From assembly GCF_000255705.1 (NCBI RefSeq), contig NZ_JH636439.1, positions 1,998,969 through 2,048,833 on the forward strand: a stretch of 49,865 nucleotides of DNA, in the 5' to 3' direction. The DNA is from Zavarzinella formosa DSM 19928 (lineage in GTDB: Bacteria; Planctomycetota; Planctomycetia; Gemmatales; Gemmataceae). This document shows positions 18,251-27,474 of this stretch, piece by piece (position 1 is the stretch's first letter; the number at the start of each line of letters is the position of its first letter). A model generated the notes under the pieces. It made no database searches and had not been told where the DNA came from. It saw only the letters and a list, made by a program, of their open reading frames with translations. The translations under genes were made by a program, and so were the position numbers.

Positions 18251-18895
18251 ATGCTCTACTACCCAAAGATTCCAGGTTCGCGAAATGCCCCGGATGGCCA
18301 GTGTATCGCTTTCGTCAAATACGATGGAACCAATCTCCATTTCGATTGGGACCGGGACTTCGGCTGGCACGCCTTCGGCACCCGCCGGGACGAATTCAAC
18401 CTCACAACCGACGGCATTCGGCTCTTTTCCGAACGACATGCCCATCTTCAGGAAAGTGTGGCCATCTTTCAGGAAGATTGGGCCGAATCACTTGAGAGCA
18501 TCTTCCGCGAACATGCCGCTTACCGGGAGATCCAATCATTTCGGGTGTTCGGAGAGTTCTTCGGGGAAAACTCCTTCGCGGGATTGCATCAAAAAGACGA
18601 CCCGAAGGAAATCCGGATCTTCGACGTGTTGGCCGAGACATCGGGTTTGATCGGCCCCAAGGAGTTCATCAACAACTTCGGCCATTTGCCCGTCGCCGAG
18701 GTTGTCTACGAAGGAAAATTGACCGGCAAATTCGCCGAAGACGTTCGGAATGGCAAATACGAAGTGGCCGAGGGAGTGATCTGTAAAGGAGGAAACGGCG
18801 GCGAGGACTTGTGGATGGCAAAAATCAAAACTCATGCATATTTGGAGAAACTACGCCAAGCCTTTGCCGAACGTTGGGAAGAATTTTGGGAGTAA
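18251..18895 (+). CDS. Small RNA ligase family protein
   Basis: A 214-residue protein with the nucleotidyltransferase motifs of ATP-dependent RNA ligases: motif I KYDGTN with adenylated Lys23, motif III FRVFGEFFG (98-104), motif IIIa EIRIFDV (120-126), motif IV EGVICK (174-179) and motif V WMAKIKT (188-194). Order and spacing fit the RNA_ligase family. The protein is a near-minimal catalytic domain without a visible C-terminal accessory domain. It should join RNA 3'-OH and 5'-phosphate ends, possibly for repair of cleaved RNA. No polynucleotide kinase, phosphatase, RtcB or toxin gene is adjacent, so the biological substrate is open. The start at ATG 18251 places motif I at the usual distance from the N-terminus. 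Confidence 0.82.
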   Translation: MLYYPKIPGSRNAPDGQCIAFVKYDGTNLHFDWDRDFGWHAFGTRRDEFNLTTDGIRLFSERHAHLQESVAIFQEDWAESLESIFREHAAYREIQSFRVFGEFFGENSFAGLHQKDDPKEIRIFDVLAETSGLIGPKEFINNFGHLPVAEVVYEGKLTGKFAEDVRNGKYEVAEGVICKGGNGGEDLWMAKIKTHAYLEKLRQAFAERWEEFWE

Positions 18896-19040
18896 CCACG
18901 CGAAATCCACGCCTCTTTGTCGAGCCAACCAACCCGTCCAATGCCATTAAAATCTCCCGCCGTATCATCCACATCTGAAGGGAAATAAGGCTCATGACGT
19001 CTTGAACCGTGAAGGTTGACAGAATCGTCATGTCGATTCG

Positions 19041-19069
19041 TTGGCCTTCCGCGAGCAGTCGTCTAGGAT
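19041..19069 (+). promoter_or_regulatory. Candidate promoter of the sdhCAB operon
   Basis: TTGGCC (19041-19046) and TAGGAT (19064-19069) are exactly 17 bases apart, 50 bases before the sdhC ATG. Each hexamer matches the sigma70 consensus at 4 of 6 positions. Confidence 0.35.
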
Positions 19070-19118
19070 ATCTGTAGGCCCGCCTCGATCACTCGAAACC
19101 CCGGAACCTCCCCGTCTT

Positions 19119-19997
19119 ATGTCTAGTACGGCCCCCACCAAACGCTCCCAACCGACGAACACCCTCCCGTCCGGCAAAGGAGTGTACGATTGGGTAAAAC
19201 CGTTCCTGACCACCACCGTCGGCATGAAGGTCACCACGGCCATCACCGGAACAGCCCTGACGCTGTTCGTGATCGCCCACCTGATCGGCAACCTGAAAAT
19301 CTACGACGGCCGGGACTCTCTGAACGCCTATGCCCATTTCCTCAAAAGCCTCGGGCCATGGTTGTGGGTGGCTCGAATTGGTCTGCTGGTGGCGTTCACG
19401 CTTCACTTGGTGTTCGCACTGTATTTGAAGAAACGATCATCGGACGCCCGCCCGGTGAAGTATGCCTATAAGCAAACCGTTCAGGCTTCTTGGGCCTCCC
19501 GGACGATGCCTTGGACCGGCTTGGTGATCCTCGCTTTTGTGCTATTCCACCTTGCCCACTTCACTCTTGGAATGGTGGGGACAACCGACGCCCGTCAGGA
19601 AATGGCGAGAAAAATCGTTCAAGTCGGCTACATGGACCTGATTGATGACAAGGGACGGCCGGACGTTTATTCGATGGTTGTCGCCGGTTTCAGCAACAAC
19701 ATTGTTTGCGTTTGCTACGTGATCGCTCAACTGCTGCTCATGGTTCACCTGTCCCACGGAATCGCCAGCGTTTTTCAAACATTGGGCCTCAACACTCCCC
19801 GAATTCAACCGGCGTTGAAGAGACTGGCTTGGGGCATTGCCATTCTGATCGCCATCGGCAATATCGGGATCGTCGCCTCCGTTCGTTTGAGCTGGCTGGG
19901 TGATTCCTATGTGCCCATCACCAGGGTGGGCGACGCCCCGCCGGCCCCGGTTTCGCAACCCGTCGGCGAACAAGCAACGCCCCCCAAAAAGAACTGA
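19119..19997 (+). CDS. sdhC: Succinate dehydrogenase cytochrome b558 subunit
   Basis: Membrane anchor of complex II, binding heme b and quinone. ATG 19119 was chosen; the frame is open to a TTG at 19041 but that overlaps the candidate promoter. The 292-residue product has five hydrophobic segments, as in the b558-type single-subunit anchors of Bacillus and Bacteroidetes: TALTLFVIAHLIGNL, IGLLVAFTLHLVFALYL, LVILAFVLFHLAHF, CVCYVIAQLLLMVHLSHG and GIAILIAIGNIGIVASV. Conserved His residues in the helices (AHLIGN, LHLVFA, HLAHF, VHLSHG) are candidate heme ligands. There is no separate sdhD. First gene of the sdhC-A-B operon. Confidence 0.93.
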   Translation: MSSTAPTKRSQPTNTLPSGKGVYDWVKPFLTTTVGMKVTTAITGTALTLFVIAHLIGNLKIYDGRDSLNAYAHFLKSLGPWLWVARIGLLVAFTLHLVFALYLKKRSSDARPVKYAYKQTVQASWASRTMPWTGLVILAFVLFHLAHFTLGMVGTTDARQEMARKIVQVGYMDLIDDKGRPDVYSMVVAGFSNNIVCVCYVIAQLLLMVHLSHGIASVFQTLGLNTPRIQPALKRLAWGIAILIAIGNIGIVASVRLSWLGDSYVPITRVGDAPPAPVSQPVGEQATPPKKN

Positions 19998-20043
19998 CCA
20001 TTACCGGCTCACCGAGTATTTTTGAACATTCCCAACCGCCCGT

Positions 20044-21981
20044 ATGCGGAAGAGACTGACCGCCATGATTTCTCTCGACTCCAAGGTCCCCTCCGGTCCG
20101 ATGGAATACAGATGGACCAAATACAAGTTTGAATCCAAACTCGTGAACCCGGCGAACAAGCGGAAATACTCCGTGATCGTCGTCGGCACGGGCTTAGCCG
20201 GGGCCGCCGCATCGGCCACGCTGGCCGAGCTTGGCTATCAGGTTCATTCGTTTTGCTTCCAAGATTCACCCCGACGGGCGCACAGCATCGCCGCCCAAGG
20301 GGGGATCAATGCCGCGAAGAACTATCAAAACGACGGCGACAGCATCAAACGCCTCTTTTACGACACGATCAAAGGGGGCGACTTCCGCGCCCGTGAATCA
20401 AACGTCCACCGGTTGGCCGAGTGCAGCGTGTCGATCATCGACCAATGCGTGGCCCAAGGCGTTCCATTCGCCCGTGAATACGGAGGATTGCTGGCCAACC
20501 GCTCCTTCGGCGGCGCCCAAGTCTCGCGGACGTTCTACTGTCGTGGCCAAACGGGCCAGCAACTGCTGATCGGGGCTTACCAAGCCCTGAGCCGACAGAT
20601 CGGCTACGGCAAGGTAAAGATGCACCCCCGGACAGAGTTCCTTGACCTCGTGGTGGTCGATGGCCGGGCTCGCGGCATCGTTGTCCGTGATCTCGTGACC
20701 GGGAACATTGAATCCTTCTCGGCTGATGCCGTGCTGCTCTGCACCGGGGGTTATTGCAACACCTATTTCCTTTCCACCAACGCGGCTGGTTGCAACGTCA
20801 GTGCCACTTATCGTGCTTACAAACGAGGGGCGGCGTTCGCCAATCCTTGCTACACGCAAATTCACCCGACCTGCATTCCCGTGAGCGGCGATCATCAATC
20901 GAAACTCACGTTGATGAGCGAATCCCTGCGGAACGACGGCCGGGTGTGGGTTCCCAAGTCGGCCGGCGACGTGGGCAAGCCCGCCTCGCAAATCCCCGAA
21001 GATGCCCGCGATTATTACCTCGAACGGATGTACCCGAGTTACGGCAACCTCGCTCCGCGCGACATCGCCAGCCGGGCCGCCAAATATGCTTGCGACGACG
21101 GCCGGGGGGTCGGCCACGGCGGTCGCGGGGTGTATCTCGACTTTGCCGTCGCCATCAAGCGAGACGGCCGGGACAAAGTGGCCGAGAAGTATGGCAACCT
21201 GTTCGAGATGTACGAACGAATCACCGGGGAAAGCGGCTACGATCAGCCGATGCGGATCTACCCCGCCCTGCACTACACAATGGGCGGGTTGTGGGTCGAT
21301 TATGGTCTGATGTCGAACATTCAGGGATTGTTCGTCCTCGGCGAAGCCAACTTTAGCGATCACGGCGCCAACCGCCTCGGAGCCTCGGCCCTGATGCAGG
21401 GCTTGGCCGATGGATACTTTGTGATTCCGTACACCTTGGCCAATTTCTTCGCCTCGGCCAAGAAGGAAGTCTTGCCGACGGATCACCCGGAGTTCAAGAA
21501 AGTCGAATCAGAAGTGAGCGAGAACATCAAAAAAATGCTCTCCATCAACGGCAAGAAAACGGCCGTCGAAATCCACCGGGAACTCGGCAAGATCATGTGG
21601 GACAACGTCGGCATGGCCCGCACGAAGAGTTCGCTGGAATCGGCCATTTCCCAGATTCGCAACCTGCGGGAAGAATTCTGGGGCAACGTCACCGTGCCGG
21701 GTTCCGGGGCCGACCTTAACCAAGCCCTCGAACGGGCCGGTCGGGTCGCCGACTTCTTGGAGTTCGGCGAACTGCTGGCCCGAGACGCCCTCACGCGGGA
21801 AGAATCTTGCGGCGGCCACTTCCGCGAAGAGTATCAAGTGGACGGCGAAGCGGATCGCAACGACGAGAAATTCAGCCACGTGGCCGGTTGGGAATTCACC
21901 GGAGCCTTCAGCGAACCCATTCGCAACGTGGAACCGCTGTCATGGGAAGTCGTCCAGCCATCTGTTCGCAGTTACAAGTGA
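20044..21981 (+). CDS. sdhA: Succinate dehydrogenase flavoprotein subunit
   Basis: Catalytic subunit of complex II, oxidising succinate to fumarate with covalently bound FAD. The 645-residue protein has the FAD Rossmann motif [20 protein letters not shown], the flavinylation region [17 protein letters not shown], substrate-site segments ([19 protein letters not shown]) and [18 protein letters not shown] near the C-terminal FAD site. It matches the Bacillus-type (b558-associated) subgroup. Spacing of 46 bases to both sdhC and sdhB indicates one operon. In-frame ATGs at 20065 and 20101 are possible alternative starts; the conserved region begins after all of them. Confidence 0.96.
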   Translation: MRKRLTAMISLDSKVPSGPMEYRWTKYKFESKLVNPANKRKYSVIVVGTGLAGAAASATLAELGYQVHSFCFQDSPRRAHSIAAQGGINAAKNYQNDGDSIKRLFYDTIKGGDFRARESNVHRLAECSVSIIDQCVAQGVPFAREYGGLLANRSFGGAQVSRTFYCRGQTGQQLLIGAYQALSRQIGYGKVKMHPRTEFLDLVVVDGRARGIVVRDLVTGNIESFSADAVLLCTGGYCNTYFLSTNAAGCNVSATYRAYKRGAAFANPCYTQIHPTCIPVSGDHQSKLTLMSESLRNDGRVWVPKSAGDVGKPASQIPEDARDYYLERMYPSYGNLAPRDIASRAAKYACDDGRGVGHGGRGVYLDFAVAIKRDGRDKVAEKYGNLFEMYERITGESGYDQPMRIYPALHYTMGGLWVDYGLMSNIQGLFVLGEANFSDHGANRLGASALMQGLADGYFVIPYTLANFFASAKKEVLPTDHPEFKKVESEVSENIKKMLSINGKKTAVEIHRELGKIMWDNVGMARTKSSLESAISQIRNLREEFWGNVTVPGSGADLNQALERAGRVADFLEFGELLARDALTREESCGGHFREEYQVDGEADRNDEKFSHVAGWEFTGAFSEPIRNVEPLSWEVVQPSVRSYK

Positions 21982-22027
21982 GGCGTCTCTCGGAGCGATT
22001 TCGACCCTAACAACCAACGACCCGAAC

Positions 22028-22813
22028 ATGAAACTGACTTTGCACGTTTGGCGGCAAAAAGACCAAAAGACGCCCGGCCGGATGGAGACCTATCCCGCCG
22101 ATCACGTCAGCGAGGACATGTCCTTCCTTGAGATGCTGGACACCGTCAACGAAGGGTTGATCCACTCCGGGAAAGAACCGATTGCCTTCGACCATGATTG
22201 CCGAGAGGGCATTTGCGGGTCGTGCGCGATGATGATTAACGGCATGGCACATGGCCCCGAAAAGGGAACGACCGCCTGCCAGTTGCACATGCGGAAATTC
22301 CATGACGGCGAACAAATCTACATCGAACCATGGCGGGCGAAAGCCTTCCCCGTGTTGAAAGATTTGGTGACCGACCGCAGCGCGTTTGACCGTGTCATCC
22401 AAGCCGGGGGCTTTGTCTCCGTGAACACCGGGGGAACGCCCGATGGCAACGCCCTGCCAATTCCCAAAGAAAATGCCGACACGGCGATGGATGCCGCCTC
22501 GTGCATCGGTTGCGGGGCCTGCGTGGCGGCCTGCCCGAACGCCTCGGCAATGCTGTTTGTTTCGGCGAAAGTGACTCATCTCGCCTCGATGCCGCAAGGA
22601 CAGGCCGAACGCCGGGACCGCGTTCTGAAGATGGTCGATCAGCACGACAAGGAAGGCTTCGGCCATTGCACCAACATTTACGAGTGCGAAGCCGCTTGTC
22701 CGAAGGGGATCGGAGTGAAGTTCATCGCCCAATTGAACCGGGACTTTTTGACGAGTTCGATGAAAGTGGTCAACAAACGAGAAGCCACCGGGGCCGATGC
22801 GGCCGCCGGTTGA
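22028..22813 (+). CDS. sdhB: Succinate dehydrogenase iron-sulfur subunit
   Basis: Electron-transfer subunit of complex II. The 261-residue product has the plant-type 2Fe-2S ligands in [15 protein letters not shown] plus the later Cys in TTACQLH, followed by the ferredoxin-like Cys clusters [13 protein letters not shown] and CEAACPKGI that bind the 4Fe-4S and 3Fe-4S centres. It is the last gene of sdhCAB, 46 bases after sdhA, and is followed by a hairpin that probably ends the transcript. Confidence 0.96.
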   Translation: MKLTLHVWRQKDQKTPGRMETYPADHVSEDMSFLEMLDTVNEGLIHSGKEPIAFDHDCREGICGSCAMMINGMAHGPEKGTTACQLHMRKFHDGEQIYIEPWRAKAFPVLKDLVTDRSAFDRVIQAGGFVSVNTGGTPDGNALPIPKENADTAMDAASCIGCGACVAACPNASAMLFVSAKVTHLASMPQGQAERRDRVLKMVDQHDKEGFGHCTNIYECEAACPKGIGVKFIAQLNRDFLTSSMKVVNKREATGADAAAG

Positions 22814-22850
22814 TCTGTCTTGCGGAAGTATCGAGGTTTGCTTGCGAAAA

Positions 22851-22876
22851 GAGGGAGGCCGCAAAAGACCTCCCTC
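22851..22876. terminator. Bidirectional terminator between sdhB and the TIGR03067-type gene
   Basis: GAGGGAGG (22851-22858) pairs with CCTCCCTC (22869-22876) across a 10-base loop. The plus strand continues with a T-rich stretch (ATTTTCATCTTTT) and the minus strand with CTTTTCGC-like sequence, so it can end both convergent transcripts. Confidence 0.6.
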
Positions 22877-22882
22877 ACATTT

Positions 22883-23452
22883 TCATCTTTTCGGCCCCAC
22901 AACGGGAATCTTCTCTGTCTTCGGTGTCACGACGGGAACCTTTTCCGCTTTCGGTTCTTCGATTTTCTCCACCTGTCGTTTATAAACCACCACTTGACGA
23001 TTCGGAGCCGCCCGCAAATCGTCGGGACGATTTCGGCCGGGAACGGGATAGGCGATAGTCAGCACATCGCCGTCTACTTTGAACATGGTCTTTTGTTTTC
23101 GGATCAATTTATCCGGGGTGAAATTGGCCCGTTCCAGATCCCAGTCAATGCGATCCGTGATATTAAAATCCATCACGCCGGGATCGCCAAGAAACAAAGC
23201 GATCGTGCCGCTTTGCACGTTCTTGCCGCCGTCTAACCGGGCAAATTCTGTTCCTGAAACAATCAACGACCGGCCTTTGACCGGATAGGCTTCCAACCCG
23301 TCGCCGGTGATCTGAAACTCAGGAATCCACACGCCTTGCAATCGCTTCATGGTCAGGTCGAATTCGACTCGCGCGATCATTTCCGGTGTTTGGGCCATGC
23401 CCGCTGAGACCGTCAATAACAACGCCAAGTAACTGATTCCTGCCAGTCGCAT
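22883..23452 (-). CDS. Exported TIGR03067-type protein
   Basis: A 189-residue protein with signal peptide (MRLAGISYLALLLTVSAGMA), start supported by GGAGG upstream. The core begins with the family hallmark 'RLQGVW' (KRLQGVWIPEFQITGDG) and continues through a lipocalin-like beta pattern to LTIAYPVPGRNRPDDLRAA, typical of the planctomycete/acidobacterial TIGR03067 family. The C-terminal 25 residues form a charged repeat (EKVPVVTPKTEKIPVV). These proteins are exported and of unknown function. Convergent with sdhB and divergent from the next small gene. Confidence 0.8.
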   Translation of the reverse strand: MRLAGISYLALLLTVSAGMAQTPEMIARVEFDLTMKRLQGVWIPEFQITGDGLEAYPVKGRSLIVSGTEFARLDGGKNVQSGTIALFLGDPGVMDFNITDRIDWDLERANFTPDKLIRKQKTMFKVDGDVLTIAYPVPGRNRPDDLRAAPNRQVVVYKRQVEKIEEPKAEKVPVVTPKTEKIPVVGPKR

Positions 23453-23612
23453 GGAACGCCCTCCTCTAAAGGTGTCAGCTTAGCTCACCGCTGAAACACA
23501 CTCCAGTCAAAGTGCTGGGGGAACGAGGCAAACCGGGGTGGATTTTTCCAGACCGTGCGGTTATGGCGCATTTTTGAACCGGGCCATCGGCCGGAAAGGC
23601 GAGGGGAAGATC

Positions 23613-24023
23613 ATGCGAAATCGAATATTCGTCGCGGCCGGAGTGATCGGCATCATTGGTGTCGCCTGGTATTTCGGCCAACCCAAGAAACTGGGAGTCC
23701 CGGTCCCGAAACCCGCTGTCGAAGTGGCCGAAGCCAGTCCGTCCAAGCCCACTGCCCCTGCCGAAACACCCAAACCATTGCCGGAAGGATTGGATCTCTC
23801 CCGAGCATTCAACCCGGCAAGTGACGAAGAAATCTCCCCGTTGGTGTTGGCAAGTTTTGAGAACCCGGAACCCAAACCCGCGCCGGTGCCGGTCGCTCGC
23901 TACCGTTCCCTGCTAATCGGGTTGGACACGCTGAACCCCATTGGCCTCCGTCTGGGCTGGCTCAGCGTTCCGTTGCCGGAGAATGATGTGTTGGACATTA
24001 TGCCGCGTGAAGTCGGGAAATGA
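23613..24023 (+). CDS. Membrane-anchored Pro-rich small protein, unknown
   Basis: ATG 23613 is preceded by GAGGGGAAG and gives a 136-residue protein with one N-terminal membrane segment (IFVAAGVIGIIGVAWYF), an Ala/Pro/Lys linker (about 20-65) and a conserved-looking C-terminal part (YRSLLIGLDTLNPIGLRLGW). The linker could span the periplasm or wall, presenting the C-terminal piece. No family is recognised. The strong ribosome-binding site and biased codon use support a real gene. Confidence 0.65.
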   Translation: MRNRIFVAAGVIGIIGVAWYFGQPKKLGVPVPKPAVEVAEASPSKPTAPAETPKPLPEGLDLSRAFNPASDEEISPLVLASFENPEPKPAPVPVARYRSLLIGLDTLNPIGLRLGWLSVPLPENDVLDIMPREVGK

Positions 24024-24055
24024 GCGGCGGGAATTGATTCGCTAATGAGGTCGAA

Positions 24056-24934
24056 TCAGTACAGCAAGCCCCGGAGTTTGTCCCGGTATTCGTCGGCCAG
24101 ATCGCTTCGCACGCCGATGATCTCGAAAATTTTCACCATCAGTTCCCGCACCGCCCCGCGACCGAGTTCACGGTCAAGTTCGGCGGCCACCAGCAGTTCA
24201 TCCATCGCCGGTTGATAATCGCCTCGCGTGGCCAACAGGTTGCCGAGTTCCAGCCGCAAGGCCGGGTTTTCCGGGGCGGCGGCGATTTTCTTTCGCAGAT
24301 CAGTCTCATCCCCGGCCGTGGCGGCGTTCGCTCGCATTTCAATCATGCGGCGAATCTTCACTACATCGGCGCCATGTTCGCCGGTGTCCCCGAGCGGCGC
24401 CAGCATTTCCAACGCCTCGGCATCCTTCCCGGCGGCCGCTTGCATCCGGGCCAGACCCACCCTCGCCCGGCCGTTGTTTTCGTCTTCTCCCAGCATCGTC
24501 TGGTAAAAAGCCTCGGCCTTCGCCGGTTCGGTTTCTTCCAAGGCCAGCGCGTCCGCATAGGGATCGGCCTTCGGTTCCCCGCCGGTCACACCAAGGCTGC
24601 CAAGGAACTCTTCCAATTCCTCCGGCCCGAGCAATCCTTGAAAGCCATTGACCGGCCGTCCCCCTTGAAAGGCAAGAACGGTGGGGATGCTTTCAATGCG
24701 AAAATAGGAGGCGAGTTGTTGATTCTCGTCGATGTTGACTTTGACGAGGACAAACCCGCCCTGCTTCTCCTTGGCGGCCGCACAAAGCAACGGGGCCAGT
24801 TGCTTGCACGGCCCGCACCATTCGGCCCAGAAATCCACCAGGACCACTGTGTCCTGCGAACGAACAAGCACTTCTTCCTCGAAGTTGCTCTCGTCCACAT
24901 CAATGATCCAGTTCTTCGCGGCCGCGTCCAGCAT
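24056..24934 (-). CDS. Thioredoxin domain with TPR tail (YbbN/CnoX-like)
   Basis: A 292-residue cytoplasmic protein. Residues 10-115 form a thioredoxin fold with intact active site WCGPC (Cys40, Cys43). Residues 130-290 consist of TPR-like helices (ALRLELGNLLATRGDYQPAM, ending SDLADEYRDKLRGLLY), the architecture of the holdase/redox co-chaperone YbbN (CnoX). Unlike E. coli YbbN, which lacks the full CxxC, the active site is complete, so thiol-disulfide activity is plausible. It starts 22 bases after the 2-hydroxyacid dehydrogenase gene on the same strand; they probably share a transcript. Confidence 0.9.
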   Translation of the reverse strand: MLDAAAKNWIIDVDESNFEEEVLVRSQDTVVLVDFWAEWCGPCKQLAPLLCAAAKEKQGGFVLVKVNIDENQQLASYFRIESIPTVLAFQGGRPVNGFQGLLGPEELEEFLGSLGVTGGEPKADPYADALALEETEPAKAEAFYQTMLGEDENNGRARVGLARMQAAAGKDAEALEMLAPLGDTGEHGADVVKIRRMIEMRANAATAGDETDLRKKIAAAPENPALRLELGNLLATRGDYQPAMDELLVAAELDRELGRGAVRELMVKIFEIIGVRSDLADEYRDKLRGLLY

Positions 24935-24956
24935 GGGAATCCCTTGAGTCGGTGGG

Positions 24957-25955
24957 TCAGTTCACGATGTTTCGCATGGGCTTGCCAAGGAGGGCGTTCC
25001 GCACGGTGGCCGAACCCTTCACCCGCATGTCGAGCAATCCTTCGACGGAATAAAACGCGGAATGCGGATTAACGATCAAGTAATGATGGCACGGATGTTT
25101 CGGATCTCGCCACGCCTTGATGAGCGGATTGTCTTCCGTCGGCGGTTCGACGGCCAAAACATCAATGCCCGCCCCGGCCAGATGCCCGCTGGCGATGGCG
25201 TCCGGGATGGCCGAAGTGTCCACCACCGCTCCACGGGAAGTGTTCACGAGGTAAGAACCCCGCTTCAATTTCGCGATGGCGGCGGCATCGATGATATGTC
25301 GGGTGGTCGGCGTCAATGGCGTGTGACAACTCAAGACATCGCTGGCGGCCAGCAATTCGTCAAGCGATTCCACCCGCGTCACGCCGAGGGCCTTGTCCAA
25401 GCCGTCGTTCACGAGGGGATCGTAAAACACCACTCTCATGCCCAAGGCTTTTGCCCGCAAGGCGGCCGCCGTGCCGATCCGGCCGAGGCCGAGGACGCCA
25501 AACACCCGTCCGCGCAGACGATACAGCGGGGCCACGGGGAGATACGTCCACGGCGAACCGGGTTTGTCCCGCAGCAACGAATTCAATTGGTGAATGCCCC
25601 GCGTGAGCGTGAGCATCAACCCGATGGCGCTGTCCGCAACTTCCTCGGTGCCGTAATCAGGCACGTTGGCAACCGCGATGCCCTTTTTGCGGGCCAGCAC
25701 GCGATCCACGTTGTCATAGCCGACGCCGCAACGCACGATCAATTTGCATTTTTGCAAACGCTCGATGGTGGCGGCCGTCAGGGCCAGATTGTGGTAAAGC
25801 ATCACGGCATCGGCATCTTCGATCTTCCCGATCAGATCCGCTTCCGAAAAAGCATCCAGTGCTGTGATGGTGGCAATATCCCCGATGGCCGTTTGCTCGG
25901 GGGAGAGATCACCGGTGATAAAGTCGGTGATGACGACCTTGAATGACTGGCTCAT
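24957..25955 (-). CDS. D-isomer-specific 2-hydroxyacid dehydrogenase, CtBP-like
   Basis: A 332-residue NAD-dependent oxidoreductase. The catalytic N-terminal half contains VGYDNVDRVLARKKGIAVAN; the cofactor domain has VLGLGRIGTAAALRAKALGM (GxGxxG) and VNTSRGAVVD; the acid/base pair lies in VLAVEPPTEDNPL and NPHSAFYS. The sequence pattern is closest to the 'C-terminal binding protein' subgroup of the D-2-hydroxyacid dehydrogenases, whose bacterial substrates are poorly known. The start ATG matches the family N-terminus. First gene of a likely two-gene operon with the thioredoxin-TPR gene. Confidence 0.93.
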   Translation of the reverse strand: MSQSFKVVITDFITGDLSPEQTAIGDIATITALDAFSEADLIGKIEDADAVMLYHNLALTAATIERLQKCKLIVRCGVGYDNVDRVLARKKGIAVANVPDYGTEEVADSAIGLMLTLTRGIHQLNSLLRDKPGSPWTYLPVAPLYRLRGRVFGVLGLGRIGTAAALRAKALGMRVVFYDPLVNDGLDKALGVTRVESLDELLAASDVLSCHTPLTPTTRHIIDAAAIAKLKRGSYLVNTSRGAVVDTSAIPDAIASGHLAGAGIDVLAVEPPTEDNPLIKAWRDPKHPCHHYLIVNPHSAFYSVEGLLDMRVKGSATVRNALLGKPMRNIVN

Positions 25956-26164
25956 GCGTATGATGTACGACCGACTTCACCCATTGGTAACCCGGAATGA
26001 CCAATGACTGATGAACGATGCCCAAAGTATCCATTCGCATGCATAAACACCTTGGCAACCATTGGACAATTAGGTCGTTTTCGATCCGGATTCGAGAGTT
26101 AGCCGGGTGACTGTTCCCGTTGAGCGAACCCTCCCCTAGACTGTGAGTGTCCATGTTCAAAACC

Positions 26165-26237
26165 GCCCTCGTAGCTCAGGGGATAGAGCACTGGTTTCCT
26201 AAACCGGGGGTCGTGCGTTCAATTCGCACCGAGGGCA
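26165..26237 (+). tRNA. tRNA-Arg (anticodon CCT)
   Basis: A complete cloverleaf of 73 bases: acceptor stem GCCCTCG pairs perfectly with CGAGGGC, D-arm GCTC/GAGC, anticodon arm CTGGT-TTCCTAA-ACCGG with anticodon CCT, and T-arm GTGCG-TTCAATT-CGCAC. Discriminator base A; CCA is not encoded. Reads AGG codons. An integrase remnant starts 132 bases downstream, so its 3' end is a probable integration site. A weak promoter candidate (TAGACT at about 26138-26143) precedes it. Confidence 0.95.
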
Positions 26238-26327
26238 TCCCTGACAGGTTTTTATAAGTTATTATTTTGAATGACTTTACATCGTTACCGATCCTGTGTC
26301 TGGATCGCGCGGCCCGAAATCTGAGAC

Positions 26328-26342
26328 CCGGTAATTTACCGG
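26328..26342. repeat. Short palindrome before the integrase remnant
   Basis: CCGGTAATTTACCGG is a perfect inverted repeat around a single central base, followed by a further TTACCGG copy at 26346-26352. Located 28 bases before the integrase ATG; it might be a binding site for the recombinase or a regulator. Confidence 0.4.
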
Positions 26343-26369
26343 ATCTTACCGGATTTTTGGGAGTACCGC

Positions 26370-27128
26370 ATGTCCAGACAGATTCCAAAGTTACGGCTGC
26401 ATCGCCCCTCAAAACAGGGCGTGGTCACACTCTCGGGGCGAGACGTGTATCCGGGTCATTGGCCGACCGGGAAGAAGACCACCCCCAACGAAGTTCAAAT
26501 CGCCTACGAGCGAGCCATCGCCGAATGGCTTTCCAGCGGATATTCCCCACCTGGCAACACCAAACCCGCCACGCTAATTCAATCCAGCGTGATCCCGTCC
26601 ATCGCGGTCAAGGAACTGGCCGCGATGTTTTGGGTGTTTGCCGAGAAGAAATTCATGGGGCCGGACGGCAAGCCGACGGCCGAAACAAACTCCCATCGCG
26701 TTACTCTTCGAGTTCTTCGCCGCCTGTATGGTTCTCTTCCCGTAGCCGAATTCGGGCCGCTAAAGCTCCAGGCGGTCAGGGAGGCGTTCATTGCCCAAGG
26801 GATGGCGAGAGTAAATGTGAACCATCACGTCAGCCGGGTGAAGCGAATTTTCAGGTGGGGGATCGAACACGAGATCGTTCCCTCGTCTGTCCTGCTCGGT
26901 CTCAACGCCGTCGTCGGCCTGTGGCGGGGGCGAATGCCGGAAAGGCCGGACGGTCAAGCCTGTCTCGGACGCAATGGTTGACGCCACCCTGCCCCATCTT
27001 CCCGTGCCGATCAAAGACATGGTCCAGCTTCTGAGATTCGCCGGGCACGCGTCGGCGAAATCTGCGGGATGCGACTGGCTGACATCGACCAGTCCGGCGA
27101 AATCTGGATCTTCCGGCCGGTCCATCAC
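26370..27128 (+). pseudogene. Tyrosine recombinase (phage-type integrase) remnant
   Basis: The first frame (26370-26981) gives a typical Gemmata-type integrase N-terminus: MSRQIPKLRLHRPSKQGVVT, an arm-binding/SAM-like core-binding domain (LRRLYGSLPVAEFGPLKLQA, VNVNHHVSRVKRIFRWG). After about 26935 the homology continues in another frame (VKPVSDAMVDATLPHLP, PIKDMVQLLRFAG) and after about 27045 in a third (RVGEICGMRLADIDQSGEIW), where the first catalytic Arg region lies. At 27129 it runs into the palindromic element ends and the rest of the catalytic domain (HxxR, Tyr) is missing. Two frameshifts plus truncation make it inactive. Its place beside tRNA-Arg marks an old integration event. Confidence 0.85.
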
Positions 27129-27170
27129 AATCAGGTGTGGCAGACCACTAGTGGTCTGCCACACCTGATT
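27129..27170. repeat. Perfect 42-bp palindrome formed by two abutting element ends
   Basis: Both strands read identically from 27129 to 27170, centred on CTAG at 27148-27151. Each half is a copy of the same end sequence (ATCAGGTGTGGCAGACCA). The half on the left terminates the integrase homology; the half on the right is the left end of the element described next. Confidence 0.9.
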
Positions 27171-27246
27171 CGACATCCAGAAGCTCATTGATTCGTATAC
27201 TTGGCGCCAATTTGATCCGGCCAGATCAGGTGTGGCAGACCACTAG
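27148..27246. mobile_element. 99-bp MITE-like element with 22-bp perfect terminal inverted repeats
   Basis: CTAGTGGTCTGCCACACCTG starts at 27148 and its exact complement ends at 27246; the 22-base ends match perfectly, with about 55 bases of unrelated sequence between them. The outer CTAG on both sides could be (or contain) the target duplication. The internal part has no coding capacity, so mobilisation would need a transposase in trans. The family is unknown to me. Confidence 0.65.
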
Positions 27247-27474
27247 GGCGTCTCGATGTCTCCCCGCCAGTGGATGATCCCCGCCAAGCCACGGGGTGTG
27301 AGAACACGTCTCGCCACCCGAAACAATCCGATCCGCAGTCGTCCGCCACGAAATCATGCACGCTCCCCGAGATGTTGTCCAACCCGGTCTCGGCGGCCTG
27401 CCGAACCGTGTCAACCACCATGATCAAGAGTTCGGCCCGCTGGACAATTTCCGACCGTCTCCGTGTTCATCGGA
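27247..27474. other. Intergenic remnant region, no convincing gene
   Basis: Between the MITE-like element and the efflux operon. A minus-strand reading frame (VVDTVRQAAETGLDNISGSV...) covers most of it and runs into the inverted repeat, but lacks a start with ribosome-binding site and recognised homology. It may be a fragment of an older gene of the island. Confidence 0.4.

Noticed and set aside
27185-27427. Short minus-strand frame (MVVDTVRQAAETGLDNISGS...) next to the MITE-like element
   Set aside because: It runs into the inverted repeat and has no ribosome-binding site or recognised homology; treated as a possible fragment, not a gene.
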